A DNA stretch of 64,000 nucleotides. Origin: Beta vulgaris subsp. vulgaris (Eukaryota > Streptophyta > Magnoliopsida > Caryophyllales > Amaranthaceae). The notes beneath the pieces were generated by a model that saw only the letters and a list, made by a program, of their open reading frames with translations, did not search any database and had not been told where the DNA came from. Positions 22,728 to 34,490 of the stretch are shown here, one piece after another; the stretch's first letter is position 1, and every line of letters starts with the position of its first letter. The stretch lies in assembly GCF_026745355.1 (NCBI RefSeq), contig NC_079210.1:34448442-34512441 (forward strand), written 5' to 3'. The position numbers and the translations under genes are program-made.

Positions 22728-24431
22728 TCTCTATTATATAAGTTAAGGGGGAGCAATGGTGTCCCCCTTAAAATTTACTTAAACGCCCCTCTGGCCACCT
22801 AATCAACCTCAATTCCATGCATAAACTTGCCAAAAATAAAAATATTAATCAAATCAAATTTAAACCCAGTCAACTCATATAAGATTCAATCACATAAACT
22901 TACCAATAAAAAAGATTCAATCAAAAAGATACATAATCAAAAAATTACCAAATGTTATACTACATACAATAACAAAAAAAATTACACGGCATAACATCAT
23001 TTCAAATCAATTTTTCTATAATACAAACTCAATTACAAACACAAACTTCAAACAAAAAAAATCAGTTCTATTCATAGTTTGGTGCTTCACGACATTCTCA
23101 AATACGGAACTCTGAAAATTGTCGATTCTTTACCGTTAATCAGGTACGCAGTTCGTTATTGAAAATAAAATTATGTGTGTTGTTCTATGTTCATTACCAC
23201 TTAAAAATATGTACTATGTTCGAGTAAAATTAAACTCAAATTGCAGTAACTCTTACGAATATGTGATGTATTATATTTATTCCAAAATAAAAATTAACTA
23301 AATTACAATTTATTTAAAATTTAATTCGAAGATAGTTGAAATTCAAATTAAAATTACATCATAAATAGTCAAAAAAATGAAATTTCGTCAAAAATGACTT
23401 CAATATTCGTGCCCTGGAACTCGAATTGTTTTTGTGCCCATATATTAAAAAGAATTTAAGAAAAGAAAATACTTAAACCCATATATTAAAATTAACAAAA
23501 TCATATTTCGTTGATATAACTTTAATATTCATGCCCAAATATTAAAAAAATTGAGACATAATATGAGAACTTGAATTTGGGGGAAATAAAAAAAAATACT
23601 TAAACCCATATATTAAAATCAAAAAATTGTGCCCATAATCGAATTTCAACATACATTGCAGAGCTTGGGCCATGACCGCAAGCAAGCTCGGCGATCCATG
23701 ACGGGCTGAGCGAAAGCCAATTCCATGACCGCCAAAGCCAACTCTGTAACTTGCTTGAGATAATCCTCATGTAATAATCGACAATCTTAATTGAATAGAG
23801 AGAAAATTCGAATATGTGGTTTGAATTGGGGGAAATTGATGAAGATGATGTTCAATTGAATAAAGAGAGAAAAAATATTGCGTGAAATTCAAAAATATGG
23901 TATGGTAATTGGGGTAGTAGTGTTCTGATTTAGAAGAAATGTCGTCGCACGCATCGCGTACATTAAAAGCTAGTTCTGATAGAAGTATGGCCTTGATCAC
24001 TGATATCAGGCGATCAAAAAATGTTACTCAGCTAGGGAATATAAGGCTGAATACTAAGCTGAAATATACCAAGAATGTTGAGCTGGAATATACCAAAAAG
24101 GGCGAGGGAATAACGACTGTAAAAGAAGGGTCTAAGTACAGTGCATCAGCAGAATTAACAAACTAGTGAGGTGGCAATATATTTGTCTTATTATGGCTTT
24201 AACAACCTTCTGTTATTTACCACTAGGGAATTACTTTTACTTTATTTTAATTCCTTAGATTCTAGCTGATGTAAGAACTATATATAAGGCATTGTACCTC
24301 ATTGAAAGGGTCATGATGCAAAAAAACTTCTCTCTAGAAGAGAGCTTCTCTCCCCAAGCCTGAGAAGATCATCCTATTCCCCCTTTAAATCTATAAACTA
24401 ACTTTTAAACTAAATCCCAAACATCCTCACC
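22728..24431. other. AT-rich non-coding stretch, possible Helitron 5' end and LINE leader
   Basis: TCTCTATTATATAAG at 22728, preceded by A, looks like a Helitron 5' terminus, but I found no convincing 3' hairpin plus CTRR. Phrases such as ACCCATATATTAAAA and GTGCCCATA recur between 23430 and 23640. A TATA-like CTATATATAAGGC at about 24275 precedes the LINE reading frame, so 24170-24431 may be the LINE 5' region. The open frame at 23939-24166 is not recognised. Confidence 0.35.
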
Positions 24432-25075
24432 ATGAATCCCTTATCACCAACTATAAACCTCACAAATGATTTTGAAAACTCAATGAGAAGAATGGGACCT
24501 ATTATCAGACCCCTTAAAGGAGACATTATGCCAGAAGATAGCCTACTACTCAACGCAGTAGTAGGCAAAGCGAAAGATTTTCGCGACTTCAAAGTACGTG
24601 ACATCCAAGACTGAGTTTACCTACGTTGGATAACACATGATGAAATATCAATCAAAAAAATAGGTAAACTTTTTTTCTTCTTTTGCCTTGATGTACGGGA
24701 TAGAGACAACCTAGATGCACTATGCTCAGCAAGCTTCAATGAAGCCCTATTCCTTTTCACAAAATACAAACCAAGAGCCTCCTTTCAGTCCTTTACTTTT
24801 ACTCAATCTGTCATATGGGTAAGAGTAGAAGGTCTGCCCCTCATCTATAACAAACCACAAGTTACTAGGAGAGCACTTGACAGGATATGAAAAGTTCTAT
24901 ACTTTGATAACACTACCTCCACTTCACCTGGATTCAAAGACTTCCTAAGGGCCAAGGTTGTCACCTCTACAAATAACCCTCTCATTCCTGGTTTCTTTCT
25001 AGACTATCACATTGGGGAACCTGACTGGGTAGGCCTTAAATATGAGGGCGTTTTTGTATACTGCAACAAGTGTGG
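24432..25075 (+). pseudogene. LINE ORF1, N-terminal part (DUF4283-type)
   Basis: Starts with ATG at 24432. The protein is of the plant LINE ORF1 type: an N-terminal domain (KGDIMPEDSLLLNAVVGKAK), then the RDRDNLDAL... and VRVEGLPLIYNKP segments and IPGFFLDY, ending in CNKCG, the first half of a CCHC zinc knuckle. ORF1 protein binds element RNA and acts as a chaperone for target-primed reverse transcription. An in-frame TGA at 24612-24614 (probably a former Trp codon) and another stop near 24888 make it inactive. At 25075 the knuckle is cut by the solo LTR. Confidence 0.75.
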
Positions 25076-26698
25076 TGATAAGGCTCTATTTTATATATGA
25101 TTTCTGCCTGTTATATTAGTTTTTAGTATAAGTTTTGAGACTTATAATATGTTTTCTTCTCATATTTTAATATTATAACGGTTAATTACTTGAGTTACAA
25201 AGTTGATTTAAAATATGAGAAATACGCTCAAGAAATTACTTGCTTGATTTTAATACTACTTATACATGCTAATTTGATTTATCTAATATTTATAATAGTA
25301 GTATTTGTTTATTATGAAAATAATTTATTTTGGAGCTTAAGTATTTATTACTTTATTAAATTATTTGTAGGAAAATTAGAAGAAGAAAAAGAGTGACAAG
25401 AGAAAGAAAGCAAAAGGAAAAAAAGAAAATGGGCCAAAACCCATTATTGAAACAAAAAGCCACAAAAGAACCTAAGACTAACGAGGGAGAGAGCTAACCA
25501 TTGAGAATAAAAGACTGAGCACGCAGCAACAACAACACAGACGAAACCAACCAAGAAATCAGGCGGCACAAAATCAAGAAGCTGAATTAATCAAATCTAA
25601 TAAGATAGAATCTTATCTCTAGGCGGCACAAAATCAAGAAGCTGAATTAATCAAATCTAATAAGATAGAATCTTATCTTTTAGATTCTTATCTTTGGAGA
25701 TGATGAACGAGATTTGCGGAACGGTTTTGATGATAAATAGAGGAGGAACAAATCACGCAGCCAGGGAGGACGAAGGACGAAGAACAGCAGACAACAGACG
25801 ACAAAGGAAGAACTGAACCGCAGGAGATGGGACGCGAGACGCCAGCGCGGGAACAAGGGCGTTTTATCTGATTCTTCAATCTGAATCTGGAGTTTCTTTA
25901 TCTCTCTTCTTTTCGTTTATGTTATTGAATTTTATTAATTATTATGTTTAATTTCATATTATCACTCTCAATTAGTTGGGTTGATTTAGTTGTTATGTCT
26001 AGTTAAATTTCCATGTTCTAGGACTAGATGTAGTCTTTTAAATTCTGTCAATGAATTAAATTAGTTGTTTGGGTTTATCTATTTCAATTGCAATTTGATA
26101 ATTTTATTTTGATTTCGTATAATTGATTTGGCCAGTTGATTATATGTTTAAGGTATTGGATTAGTAGCGGGAGTGAACTTTCAATGTTAGGTCGTGGAAT
26201 TATCAAACGTCAAGTAGTATAATTTTAGGAATAGTTATACACTTGGGGTGATCGTTTACATGAATTTTTTGTTCGTAATGAGTTTATGGTAATGTTTACG
26301 ACCACGAAAGTAGGCGTAAAGTTATTATAAATATACGTTTTCTACCTTGGAAGAGGAGATAATATAAATAGGAAATTCGATCATTGCAATACAATAGTCT
26401 TTGACCCAGCAATTAGTTTAATTTCATTGTAGAAAGTAATTGGCGAAATCTAAGTCCTGGAACTGTTTCTCATATTTAATTCTTACCCATTAGTGTTAGA
26501 ATTAATAGTAATTTTTATTATTTTAGCTTAGTTGTTTTCACTACTCACGTTACCCGAATCGTCTAAATAATATTAGATTTTCTTAATTTGGTAGTTGACT
26601 ATAGACCTCCTTGTGGGAAACGATATGTTGCTTACTCCATATTTACTTTAATTGACCTGTACACTTGCGATATTTTAAGGTACATTTAGGACCGACCA
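25076..26698. mobile_element. solo LTR (TG...CA) with 5-bp target duplication
   Basis: Starts TGATAAGGCTC and ends GGACCGACCA. It is flanked by the direct repeat TGTGG at 25071-25075 and 26699-26703. Removing it rejoins the LINE ORF1 zinc knuckle (CNKCG then GRIGHRRPKC). Its length of 1623 bp, TG/CA ends and absence of gag/pol identify a solo LTR left by LTR-LTR recombination. The 3' part (CCTCCTTGTGGGAAACGATA, ACACTTGCGATATTTTA) resembles the ends of plant Ty3-type LTRs, though the family is uncertain. Confidence 0.85.
25561..25680. repeat. perfect-length 60-bp tandem duplication inside the solo LTR
   Basis: Two adjoining 60-bp units beginning AGGCGGCACAAAATCAAGAA, differing at one base near the end (TATCTCT versus TATCTTT). 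Near identity implies a recent event within the LTR or its source element. Confidence 0.95.
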
Positions 26699-26703
26699 TG
26701 TGG

Positions 26704-26795
26704 AAGGATAGGTCATAGAAGACCAAAATGTAAAATGCCTATAGAAATTGCGCAGAAGCACTTCAAAATTGTGATGGAAATTGCGCAGAAGCACT
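26704..26795 (+). pseudogene. LINE ORF1 fragment (second half of zinc knuckle)
   Basis: Immediately right of the solo LTR, the frame reads RIGHRRPKCKMP, supplying the His and last Cys of the knuckle begun at 25061. It then reads EIAQKHFKIVM followed by EIAQKHFK, encoded by a 33-bp direct repeat (23-nt core at 26744-26766 and 26777-26799). It runs directly into the truncated LTR of Sirevirus A. Confidence 0.7.
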
Positions 26796-27946
26796 TCAAG
26801 AGGGGGGTGAATTAAGTGTTTGTCCGAATGTTGTAAATTTTCGATTATAGTAAGAACAGTAAAGGAACAGTTCTCTAGCAGCGGAAATAAAAGCAATGAA
26901 TAAACAACACAAGGATTTAACGAGGTTCGACTTCTAATAAGTCTACGTCCTCCACTCACTCACTCTTTTATTAATCAACTCAAAATAACAAAAGAATTAC
27001 ACTCAATCACTTGTGCACCTATGCACAATATGATTCCCCAACTTCCACCTATGGAAGTTCGACCCAACCACCAACTATGATGGTCCAAATGAAGTTGATC
27101 CCCGATCAACTTCCCCAGCAAACTGAACTCACAGAATGCTCAATTACAACCAGTTTTTCTCTCAAAAACAAACAGCCTAAATACGCTTAGAATGAGAGTA
27201 GTTTTAGTCCTTATTGTGATATTAGGGTTTATGCTAGGTTTAAGAGCTTGAGAGAGAGAATGCTTTTGCTTAGAGTATACTGAAAATATGCGTGCAAAAA
27301 GCTCTCTTGTTTGTGTGCTAGCAGAACTCCTTAAATAAGCATTTGGTAAGTAAATGTTACATTATATTATGAGAGTATATTTTCCTCGGAAGTATGGAAA
27401 TTATTCCAAGGAAAATATACTCACTGATTTTATTTGATAATAAATAAAATCAGTATAATATCATATAACACATTTACCATACTTAAGAAATCTTGCTCAC
27501 ACAACAACACATGCATCCGTGTATTTTGAAAATCAAATTTTGCGCGGAAAGAAAAACTTTCCTAAAATACGAATGCATGAAGTAAATCGTAGTGGACTGG
27601 TTCAGATTTGTTCCCAGACTGTTCCAAACAACCAAGTTTTACTTGTAGTTGTGTATGACAAGTAACCGAGATTTCTTGTCATCCACAACTAGCTCATCTC
27701 TCTAGTTTCAAACCTTTATAGTGCATCAAAAACTTTATACCACTTACATTGCATCTAAGATCTAAGTGTATTACAAAATGATCTTGGTCTTCGTGCAATT
27801 CTTCAAGACTTGGCTTCACAAGCTTTGTCTTTTCATCCATTGAACTTGATCTTTTAATACCTGCACATGCAACCAGAAACATGCATGCAATATGAAAGTT
27901 CAATGTGGTTTGTCATCAATCAAAACTCAAACTAGGGAACTCAACA
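26796..27946 (-). repeat. 3' LTR of Sirevirus A (outer tip missing)
   Basis: Matches 47478-48622 closely along its length and ends GGAACTCAACA in + orientation. The outermost 20 or so bases seen in the other LTR (TGTAAGTGCAAGTGACAC) are absent. Homology begins at TCAAGAGGGGGG, fused to LINE sequence GCACT. Confidence 0.85.
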
Positions 27947-28750
27947 AATTCTCCCTTTTTGATGATGACAAACCTTTAAGTCCCCCTGCAAATAATATCA
28001 ATAGTTTTGATAACTTTTTCAAACAATTTGAATTCTTAAGATAAGGACTCAATGCACTGGTCTCGTACTGTTCCTGCAGATTAAGCATCATTTACAAGTA
28101 CACCAGTTCACAACTAACTGACAACAGTTTAAGAAAGAGTTTCTAAGTACCATAGGCAAATACTAATTAGACTCAGAGCTCTTAGACTTAAACATGCATT
28201 CGCAAGAAGAACATCAGTAGTTGTTCAGACTTTCTTCTAAGCCATTAGGGTGAAAAGAAGTAAAGTGCTTTGAATACACTCACTTCCAGACCACTTCTGG
28301 TCTGTCACCTCTAACAAGGCACTCAGCCTTGCTCTAATTGCTGCAACACACACAGTTTGTAACACAAGACCTACTTCCCCCTAAGATTAGGTGGAAAAAG
28401 ATCAGATTAGAACTTCGCACCTGCTTCCCCCTTTTGGCATCACCAAAATAAACCAAGGAAACAAACAAATTAACAAATAACAAAACACAACCAGTAGATA
28501 AACTACCAATTATATTAAGTTCATGCTAAATAGACAGCTCAAACAACATTCTAGGGATGCTGATGCTACCATTGTTCCTGCAAAGTACCAAAAGCTACAA
28601 GCCCTAAATAATAGTTATTACAGACTAGTAGTTGACCAAATTACATAAGATCAAATGTTTTTGTAATTTGGGAAGGGGGGTAACCAGATATAAAAGTCAA
28701 TAAAAGAGAGGGGTTAGCAGCAAAATAGAATAAGAAGAAAAGAGAAGAAA
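27947..28750 (-). other. polypurine tract and 3' non-coding region of Sirevirus A
   Basis: The polypurine tract for plus-strand priming is at 27947-27960 (pyrimidine-rich on +), next to GATGATGACAAACC. This matches the CATCATCAAAAAGGGGGA arrangement typical of Sireviruses. The rest is non-coding up to the end of the extra ORF. GGTCTG/ACTGGT words are frequent. Confidence 0.65.
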
Positions 28751-30428
28751 TCAATCAGCTCTAGAGTCGTTTTCAGTCCCATCATCTTCTTCCTCCTCAA
28801 GATTCTCTGAAACATCTTTTTCATTTTCTTCCTCCTCCTCTTCTTCTTTCTCCTCGGAAACTAGTTCATCATCATCTTCATCACCAGAAGCATGGGATGA
28901 CTCTTCCTTTTCCTCAGAATCCTCTCTACCCTGAATACTAGCTTTGTCAAGGCGAACCTCAACTCTCCTGTAGGATTCCTGAAGTTCAGAGCAAAGTTGA
29001 GTAACACTATTCATCATATTTCTGCATCATTTAGTTCTGGTCACTCAACTGCTTCACCAAGGCATAAGTAGCCTGAACTGATTTCATACTGGTCCCTGCA
29101 CCAGCTGCATCACCCTTTGCTTCACCCTTCATTTTCAGAACACCACCCGCATATGTCATGCCCTTCTGACCTATAATCTGATTCGTAAGATGAGACATGG
29201 TGCCATAGTCTCCCACCATACGAATTTTCCAATTCTTGAATACTAAGGTCAGCCATCCTCCATAGGGCAGTGCATGTTTAGCCTTCTCCACACAGCAGAT
29301 CATGTGACCCAACACCATAGCAGGGAGGTTGACTGGAATGTGTTCCATGAGACAGTATATGAGAACACTATCCATCAACCGTACACTCATGCGGCCTTGT
29401 GCTCTGGGAAACACAATCTTTGAGGCTATTGTATGAAATATCCTCATGATTGGCTCCCTTAAGTGGCCAATGGTGTACCCCTGCTTCGGATCAGGTGGAC
29501 CAGTGAACAACCTGGTCTGGATCTGTTCTGCTGTGAGTCCTTTAACTGTGGGCCAGTTCTCCCTTGAGTACACATCAAGTCCCTTGTTTGGGACTTTGAG
29601 AATTTCAACCAAAATCTTCTCAGATAAATTAATGGGAGTGCCCTTAACAAAAGCAAAGTAGGACCCATCGTCCTTAGTATGCAGGTGTTCATAAAATTCC
29701 TCAACCAAAGGCATAAACACATCAAGTTCGTTTGCAAACAAAACAGACCATTTCTGAAATTCTAAAGCTTCCTTAACCTCATGCAAGATTTTTTTATCAA
29801 CCCAACTCTTTGCAACAAAAAAACCAACCAGAATAGACCTATCCCTCAAATCATACAAAGGCTCGGGAGTGATAGACTTACTTTTCTTGGGTTTAGAACC
29901 CTCTGCAGTAACAATAACAGTCAGCTTCCTCTTTTTGTCAGCGGGGAACTTGTCTGGTTCTGGTTCCTGCTCAATCTCCTTGCCTTTGGAAGTTTCAGCA
30001 CCCTTCCTAGCAACCGTCTTTACCCTTGTGCCCTTGCTAGCAACAGCCTTAACACCCTCCTTCTCAGTAACTTCCCCCTCAATATCAGCACCTTCCTTCT
30101 TCTTTAATTTCTCCACTAGTTTGGGTGTGATCTTAGGTGTAGGGATTTCGGGCTTAGTGGTTTTGACTAGCTGTTTTGTGGTTACCGTTTTTATGGTGGT
30201 AGATTTTGTGGTGGATTTGGGTGTAGTTGTTTTTGTATTGGTGGATTTTGTAGTTGCTCGCTTCTTTGAATTCCTCCGTATTAAAGGTTCTTCTTCCTCA
30301 TCTTCAACCTCTTCCTCCATAACCGATTCCTCCACTGGTTCAGCCACATCCTTTGTTTTCTTAGTTTCAATTTCGGGAGATTTTTCAACCTCCTTTTCTA
30401 CCAACCTAGTACTCCTTCTTTTTGACAT
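28751..30428 (-). pseudogene. Sirevirus A extra ORF in env position
   Basis: The main frame 30428-29031 (465 residues) begins MSKRRSTRLVEKEV. It has a Lys/Glu/Thr-rich low-complexity N-terminus (TKSTT, TKTTTPKS), then a globular part from about residue 200 (FQKWSVLFANELDVF, FPRAQGRMSVRLMDS). A second frame, 29017-28751, continues with a heptad-like segment and a strongly acidic Glu/Asp tail. A stop and frame change at 29017-29033 separate them. No signal peptide or convincing membrane segment is present, so 'envelope' is positional only. The globular part belongs to the putative plant transposon protein type found in Sireviruses and matches the counterpart in element B (41540-42540). Function unknown. 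Confidence 0.7.
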
Positions 30429-30983
30429 GATGAGACTGAATTCACTCTATTTTGAGCACTTAAGAACAAGAAAAGAAAACTTGAACAATTTGTGTTTCAA
30501 GAATTCGAGAAAGAAAGAAGTAGAAAAAGAAATTAGGGTTTGATCGAGAGAATATAAGCAACGAAAGGAAATAAATATCAGGAAAATATGTGATCAAAGA
30601 GAATAAGAAAGAAATAAGGAAAGTATGATCACATGCAAGAATATATAAGATGGCAAGAAAATAATCAAACTCGCAAGCTGCAGTTGCCTTAATTACAACC
30701 GTCACTTCATTTATTTTCCTAATTTGAAATTTGAAAATAAAATATTCAGAGAATAACCACCTCAAGAATCCAGTTCCCAAGTGGTCTGCAACTGGTCTGT
30801 GCCAACTTACCTTTTTAAGACTTATGCTTAAGTACCCAAGAACTAAGATGATCAGTTCAGCATTGCATAAGAACTTTGTGAGCCCTAAAAAGCAAAAAGA
30901 AAAAAAAATGTCCAAAAGAAAAAGAAATATACACGAATTGACATCATTTGACTAGCCAAAGGGACAAGTCAAGACCTAAGAGC
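30429..30983 (-). other. spacer between pol and extra ORF in Sirevirus A
   Basis: About 550 bp of A-rich non-coding sequence on the element strand. No conserved gene is seen; the open frames on either strand are short and low-complexity. Confidence 0.5.
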
Positions 30984-33900
30984 TCATTGTCTAATCTTAA
31001 TCATACCCAACAAGGTACGAAGCTTGATGAACACTTCTCTGCTCAAAGGTTTTGTAAATATGTCAGCTAGTTGATTCTTCTGACCTGCAAAACTCCAACT
31101 CAACATTACCTTTTTCAACATTGTCCCTTAGAAAATGATGCCTAATCTCAATATGCTTGGTTTTAGAATGCTGGACAGGATTTTTTCGAAATATTGATTG
31201 CACTTGTGTTATCACATAAAATAGGAACACTTCCGAAACAGACCCCAAAATCCCTTAGTTGTGACTTTATCCACAAGAGTTGAGCACAACACAAAGCAGC
31301 AGATGTACTCAGACTCAGCTGTGGATAGTGCTATAGAATTTTGTTTCTTAGATCCCCATGAAGTGAGACAAGAACCTAAGAAGTGGGCCATTCCAGAAGT
31401 ACTCTTCCTGTCCACAATAAAACCAGCAAAGTCATCATCTGTGTATCCAATGAGGCTCATGCTGCTGCCTTTTGGATACCACAAACACATATCATCAGTA
31501 CTATTGAGATATCTAAGAATCCTTTTAACAACCTTTAGGTGAGATTCTTTAGGGTTGCTTTGAAATCTCGCACACAACCCTACTGAAAACACTATATCTG
31601 GCCTACTGGTTGTTAAGTAAAGCAATGAGCCAATCATACCTCTGTATAGCTTGCCCTCAACATCCTTTCCCTTCTCATCAAGGCTCAAATTTGTAGAAGT
31701 TGGAATAGGTGTTTCATAGGACTTGCTATCTTGCAGACCATACCTCTTCAGCAGCTCCTTGAGGTATTTCTGTTGATGGATCATGATTCCATCTTTGGTT
31801 TGCTTGATTTGAAGCCCAAGGAAGAATCCAAGTTCTCTCATCATACTCATCTCAAATTCGCTCTTCACCAAATCTGCAAACTCATTACACAAATCAGGGT
31901 TAGTAGCTCCGAACAAAATATCATCAACATATATTTGGACCACTAACAGATCAGTTCCCCTTTCTTTCAAGAATAGTGTCTTGTCAACCGATCCTCTCTT
32001 ATAGCCATTTTCTAAAAGAAAACTGGAAAGTCTCTCATACCATGCTCTAGAAGCTTGTTTGAGACCATAAAGAGCTTTGTCGAGTTTAAAAACATGATTT
32101 GGCAAGTCACTATCATCAAAACCAGGGGGTTGCTTTACATAAACATCTTCTTGTAAATAACCATTAAGAAAGGTTGTCTTAACGTCCATTTGAAAGAGTT
32201 TGAAGTTCATATGAGCAGCAAATGCAATTAATATCCTGATAGCTTCAAGCCTGGCTACTGGAGCAAAGGTTTCATCATAATCAATTCCTTCTTGTTGATT
32301 AAACCCTTGAACCACTAGCCTAGCTTTGTTTCTGACTATAATTCCTAAATCGTCCAATTTGTTCTTGAACACCCATTTAGTTCCAATAACAGACATGTTC
32401 TCCGTTCCGGATTCAAGATGCCATACTTGATTTCTCTCAAACTGATTGAGTTCATCTTGCATGACTAGAACCCAATCTGGATCCGTTAAAGCAACCTTAT
32501 AGTCAGTGGGTTCAATATTTGATAAGAAGGAATATAATGCACAAAAGTTTTGCAAAGTAGAGTTCCTTGTCTGCACCCCCTTGTTAATGTTACTAATGAT
32601 TAGTTCAGTAGGGGTGAGAGGACTTGTACTTAAAAGATTTATTCATATCAAAGTTTGCATTTGTGCCTCCTAATGTTGAACCTGTTCCTGTACTGGTTCC
32701 CCCTGTCTCATTGTTGTTTTCAGCAGATGAACCAGTTTCCATAATGGTCTCATCTGCATCATCTTCATGTGGATGAGCATCTGAGTCACTATCTCCTTCC
32801 CTTACCTCTTGAGCTACCTGATTCTGTGCTGGACCAGACTCTTCCTCTCTATGAGAGTTGTGTGGTGATCCTGGTTCATCACCTTCTCCATCCTTATGTC
32901 CTGTAAAGTTCAGCATACCAATTTCGAACTCATCAGCATCTTCAACCTGCACATGCTTGCTGAACATGTTAGTCTCATCAAACAAGACATGGATACTTTC
33001 TTCAACACACAAGGTTCTTTTATTGAAAACTTTGTATGCCTTGCTGTGTGAAGAGTATCCAACGAAAACAGCCTCATCACTCCTAGGATCAAACTTGTCC
33101 AAACTTGATTTACCATTATTGTGTACAAAACATTTGCACCCAAAAACACGTAAATGTACAATGTTTGGTTTTCTTCCCCTAAGGAGCTCATAAGGTGTTT
33201 TCTTAAGTAAAGGTCTCAACATTACCCTATTCAAAATATAACACGTAGTACTCACAGCCTCAGCCCAGAAGTTTCGAGGAAGACCACCCTCTAGAAGCAT
33301 TGTTCTTGCCATTTCTTCTAGAGTGCGATTTTTCCTTTCAACCACTCCATTTTGTTATGGAGTTCTAGGAGCTGAAAAATTGTGAGATACACCATGATCA
33401 TTACAGTAGGTTACAAAGCTGACATTGTCAAATTCAGAACCATGATCAGACCGGATAGAGACCAGTTGATGACTAATCTTGTTTTGGACTTGTTTTACCA
33501 TAATTTTGAATTCTTCAAAAGTTTCATTTTTAAACTTCAAAAAGATTGTCCAAGTGAAACGAGAATAATCATCAACTAACACAAACACATAACTATGACC
33601 ATTTCGACTTTGCACACGCATGGGCCCACACAAGTCCATGTGTACAAGTTCGAAAGGTCTAGTTGTGCTTACAAACTTCTTTGGCTGAAAAGAGGACTTG
33701 ACATGTTTACATTTAGCACATTCATGACAAATATGATATGCAGCAAACTTGATGTTAGGTAACCTGTCACCAAGTCTTGAGATCTCAGTTTATTGAGCAA
33801 AGAAAAACTTACATGTCCAAGTCTCTTATGCCACAGCCAATGATCATCCTCTATGACACTAAGACAAGTGGCACTGGTTTTTGGAATTTGACTTAAAAAT

Positions 33901-34262
33901 GCTATGTAAACATTGTTATGTCGAAATCCCTTGCAGACCAGTTCCCTTGTTTCAGTGTTGACTATATGACAAATATTGGTTTCAAATTCAACATGGTTTC
34001 CTTTGTCACATAGTTGAGAAATGCTCAAGAGGTTATGTTTCAAACCTTCTACAAAGTAAACATCATCAATAGCTTGAGAAAATGTCTTACCAACTTTACC
34101 AATACCTTTAATCAAACCATTGCTATTGTCTCCAAAGGTGACACTTCCTCCTTCATAGGCTACGAGTGAGAGAAATTGACTTTTATCTCCTGACATGTGT
34201 CTCGAGCAACCACTGTCCAAATACCAGTATGGCTTTGCTCTCACTCTAACCTGCACGAACAA
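30984..34262 (-). pseudogene. Sirevirus A pol (protease, integrase, RT, RNase H)
   Basis: In order on the - strand. Protease with WYLDSGCSRHMSG (34262 on). GAG-pre-integrase LWHKRLGH, broken by a frameshift near 33780. Integrase core with the catalytic acidic residues in HMDLCGPM-like, IRSDHG and VVERKNR; TAA at about 33354 replaces a Gln codon. Reverse transcriptase 32576-31212 with [14 protein letters not shown] and the YVDD active site (IYVDDILFG), then RNase H with LSTAESEY, frameshifted near 31290. The frame resumes with [15 protein letters not shown] and ends at a TGA at 30984-30986. RT alone is intact. Copia-type order (integrase before RT). Confidence 0.85.
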
Positions 34263-34263
34263 A

Positions 34264-34490
34264 TCAAGGTTTAGTTCTCGGAACCCAGATTTTCTTGGGT
34301 TCCTTGTCCTTGGGAACTGGTTTGACTCTGTCCTTTCTAACCCAGATTTGTTTTACATTGGTCTTCTTTGTTTTATCATGTTTTCCATTGTTCGACCAAT
34401 TGTGTGTGTGACCCTTCTGATAATGGCCATTGTGAACATGAGACTGGTTTCTTTTATCATGTTTTTGCTTAGTCCAACAAGTATTAATAA
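34264..34490 (-). pseudogene. Sirevirus A gag-pol junction left of element B
   Basis: Continuation of the interrupted second zinc knuckle: across the AATAA duplication the frame reads GHVINTCWTKQKHDK. It is followed by His/Lys-rich sequence (HNGHYQKGHTHN) and VKQIWVRKD/KKIWVPRTKP, which is the usual Copia linker just before protease. Confirms that element B sits inside gag-pol of A. Confidence 0.75.

Noticed and set aside
29446..30543. + strand open frames opposite the Sirevirus A extra ORF, including one of 224 residues
   Set aside because: Mirror images of the Lys/Thr/Glu-rich - strand ORF; the Ser/Val-rich composition is what antisense of that sequence gives.
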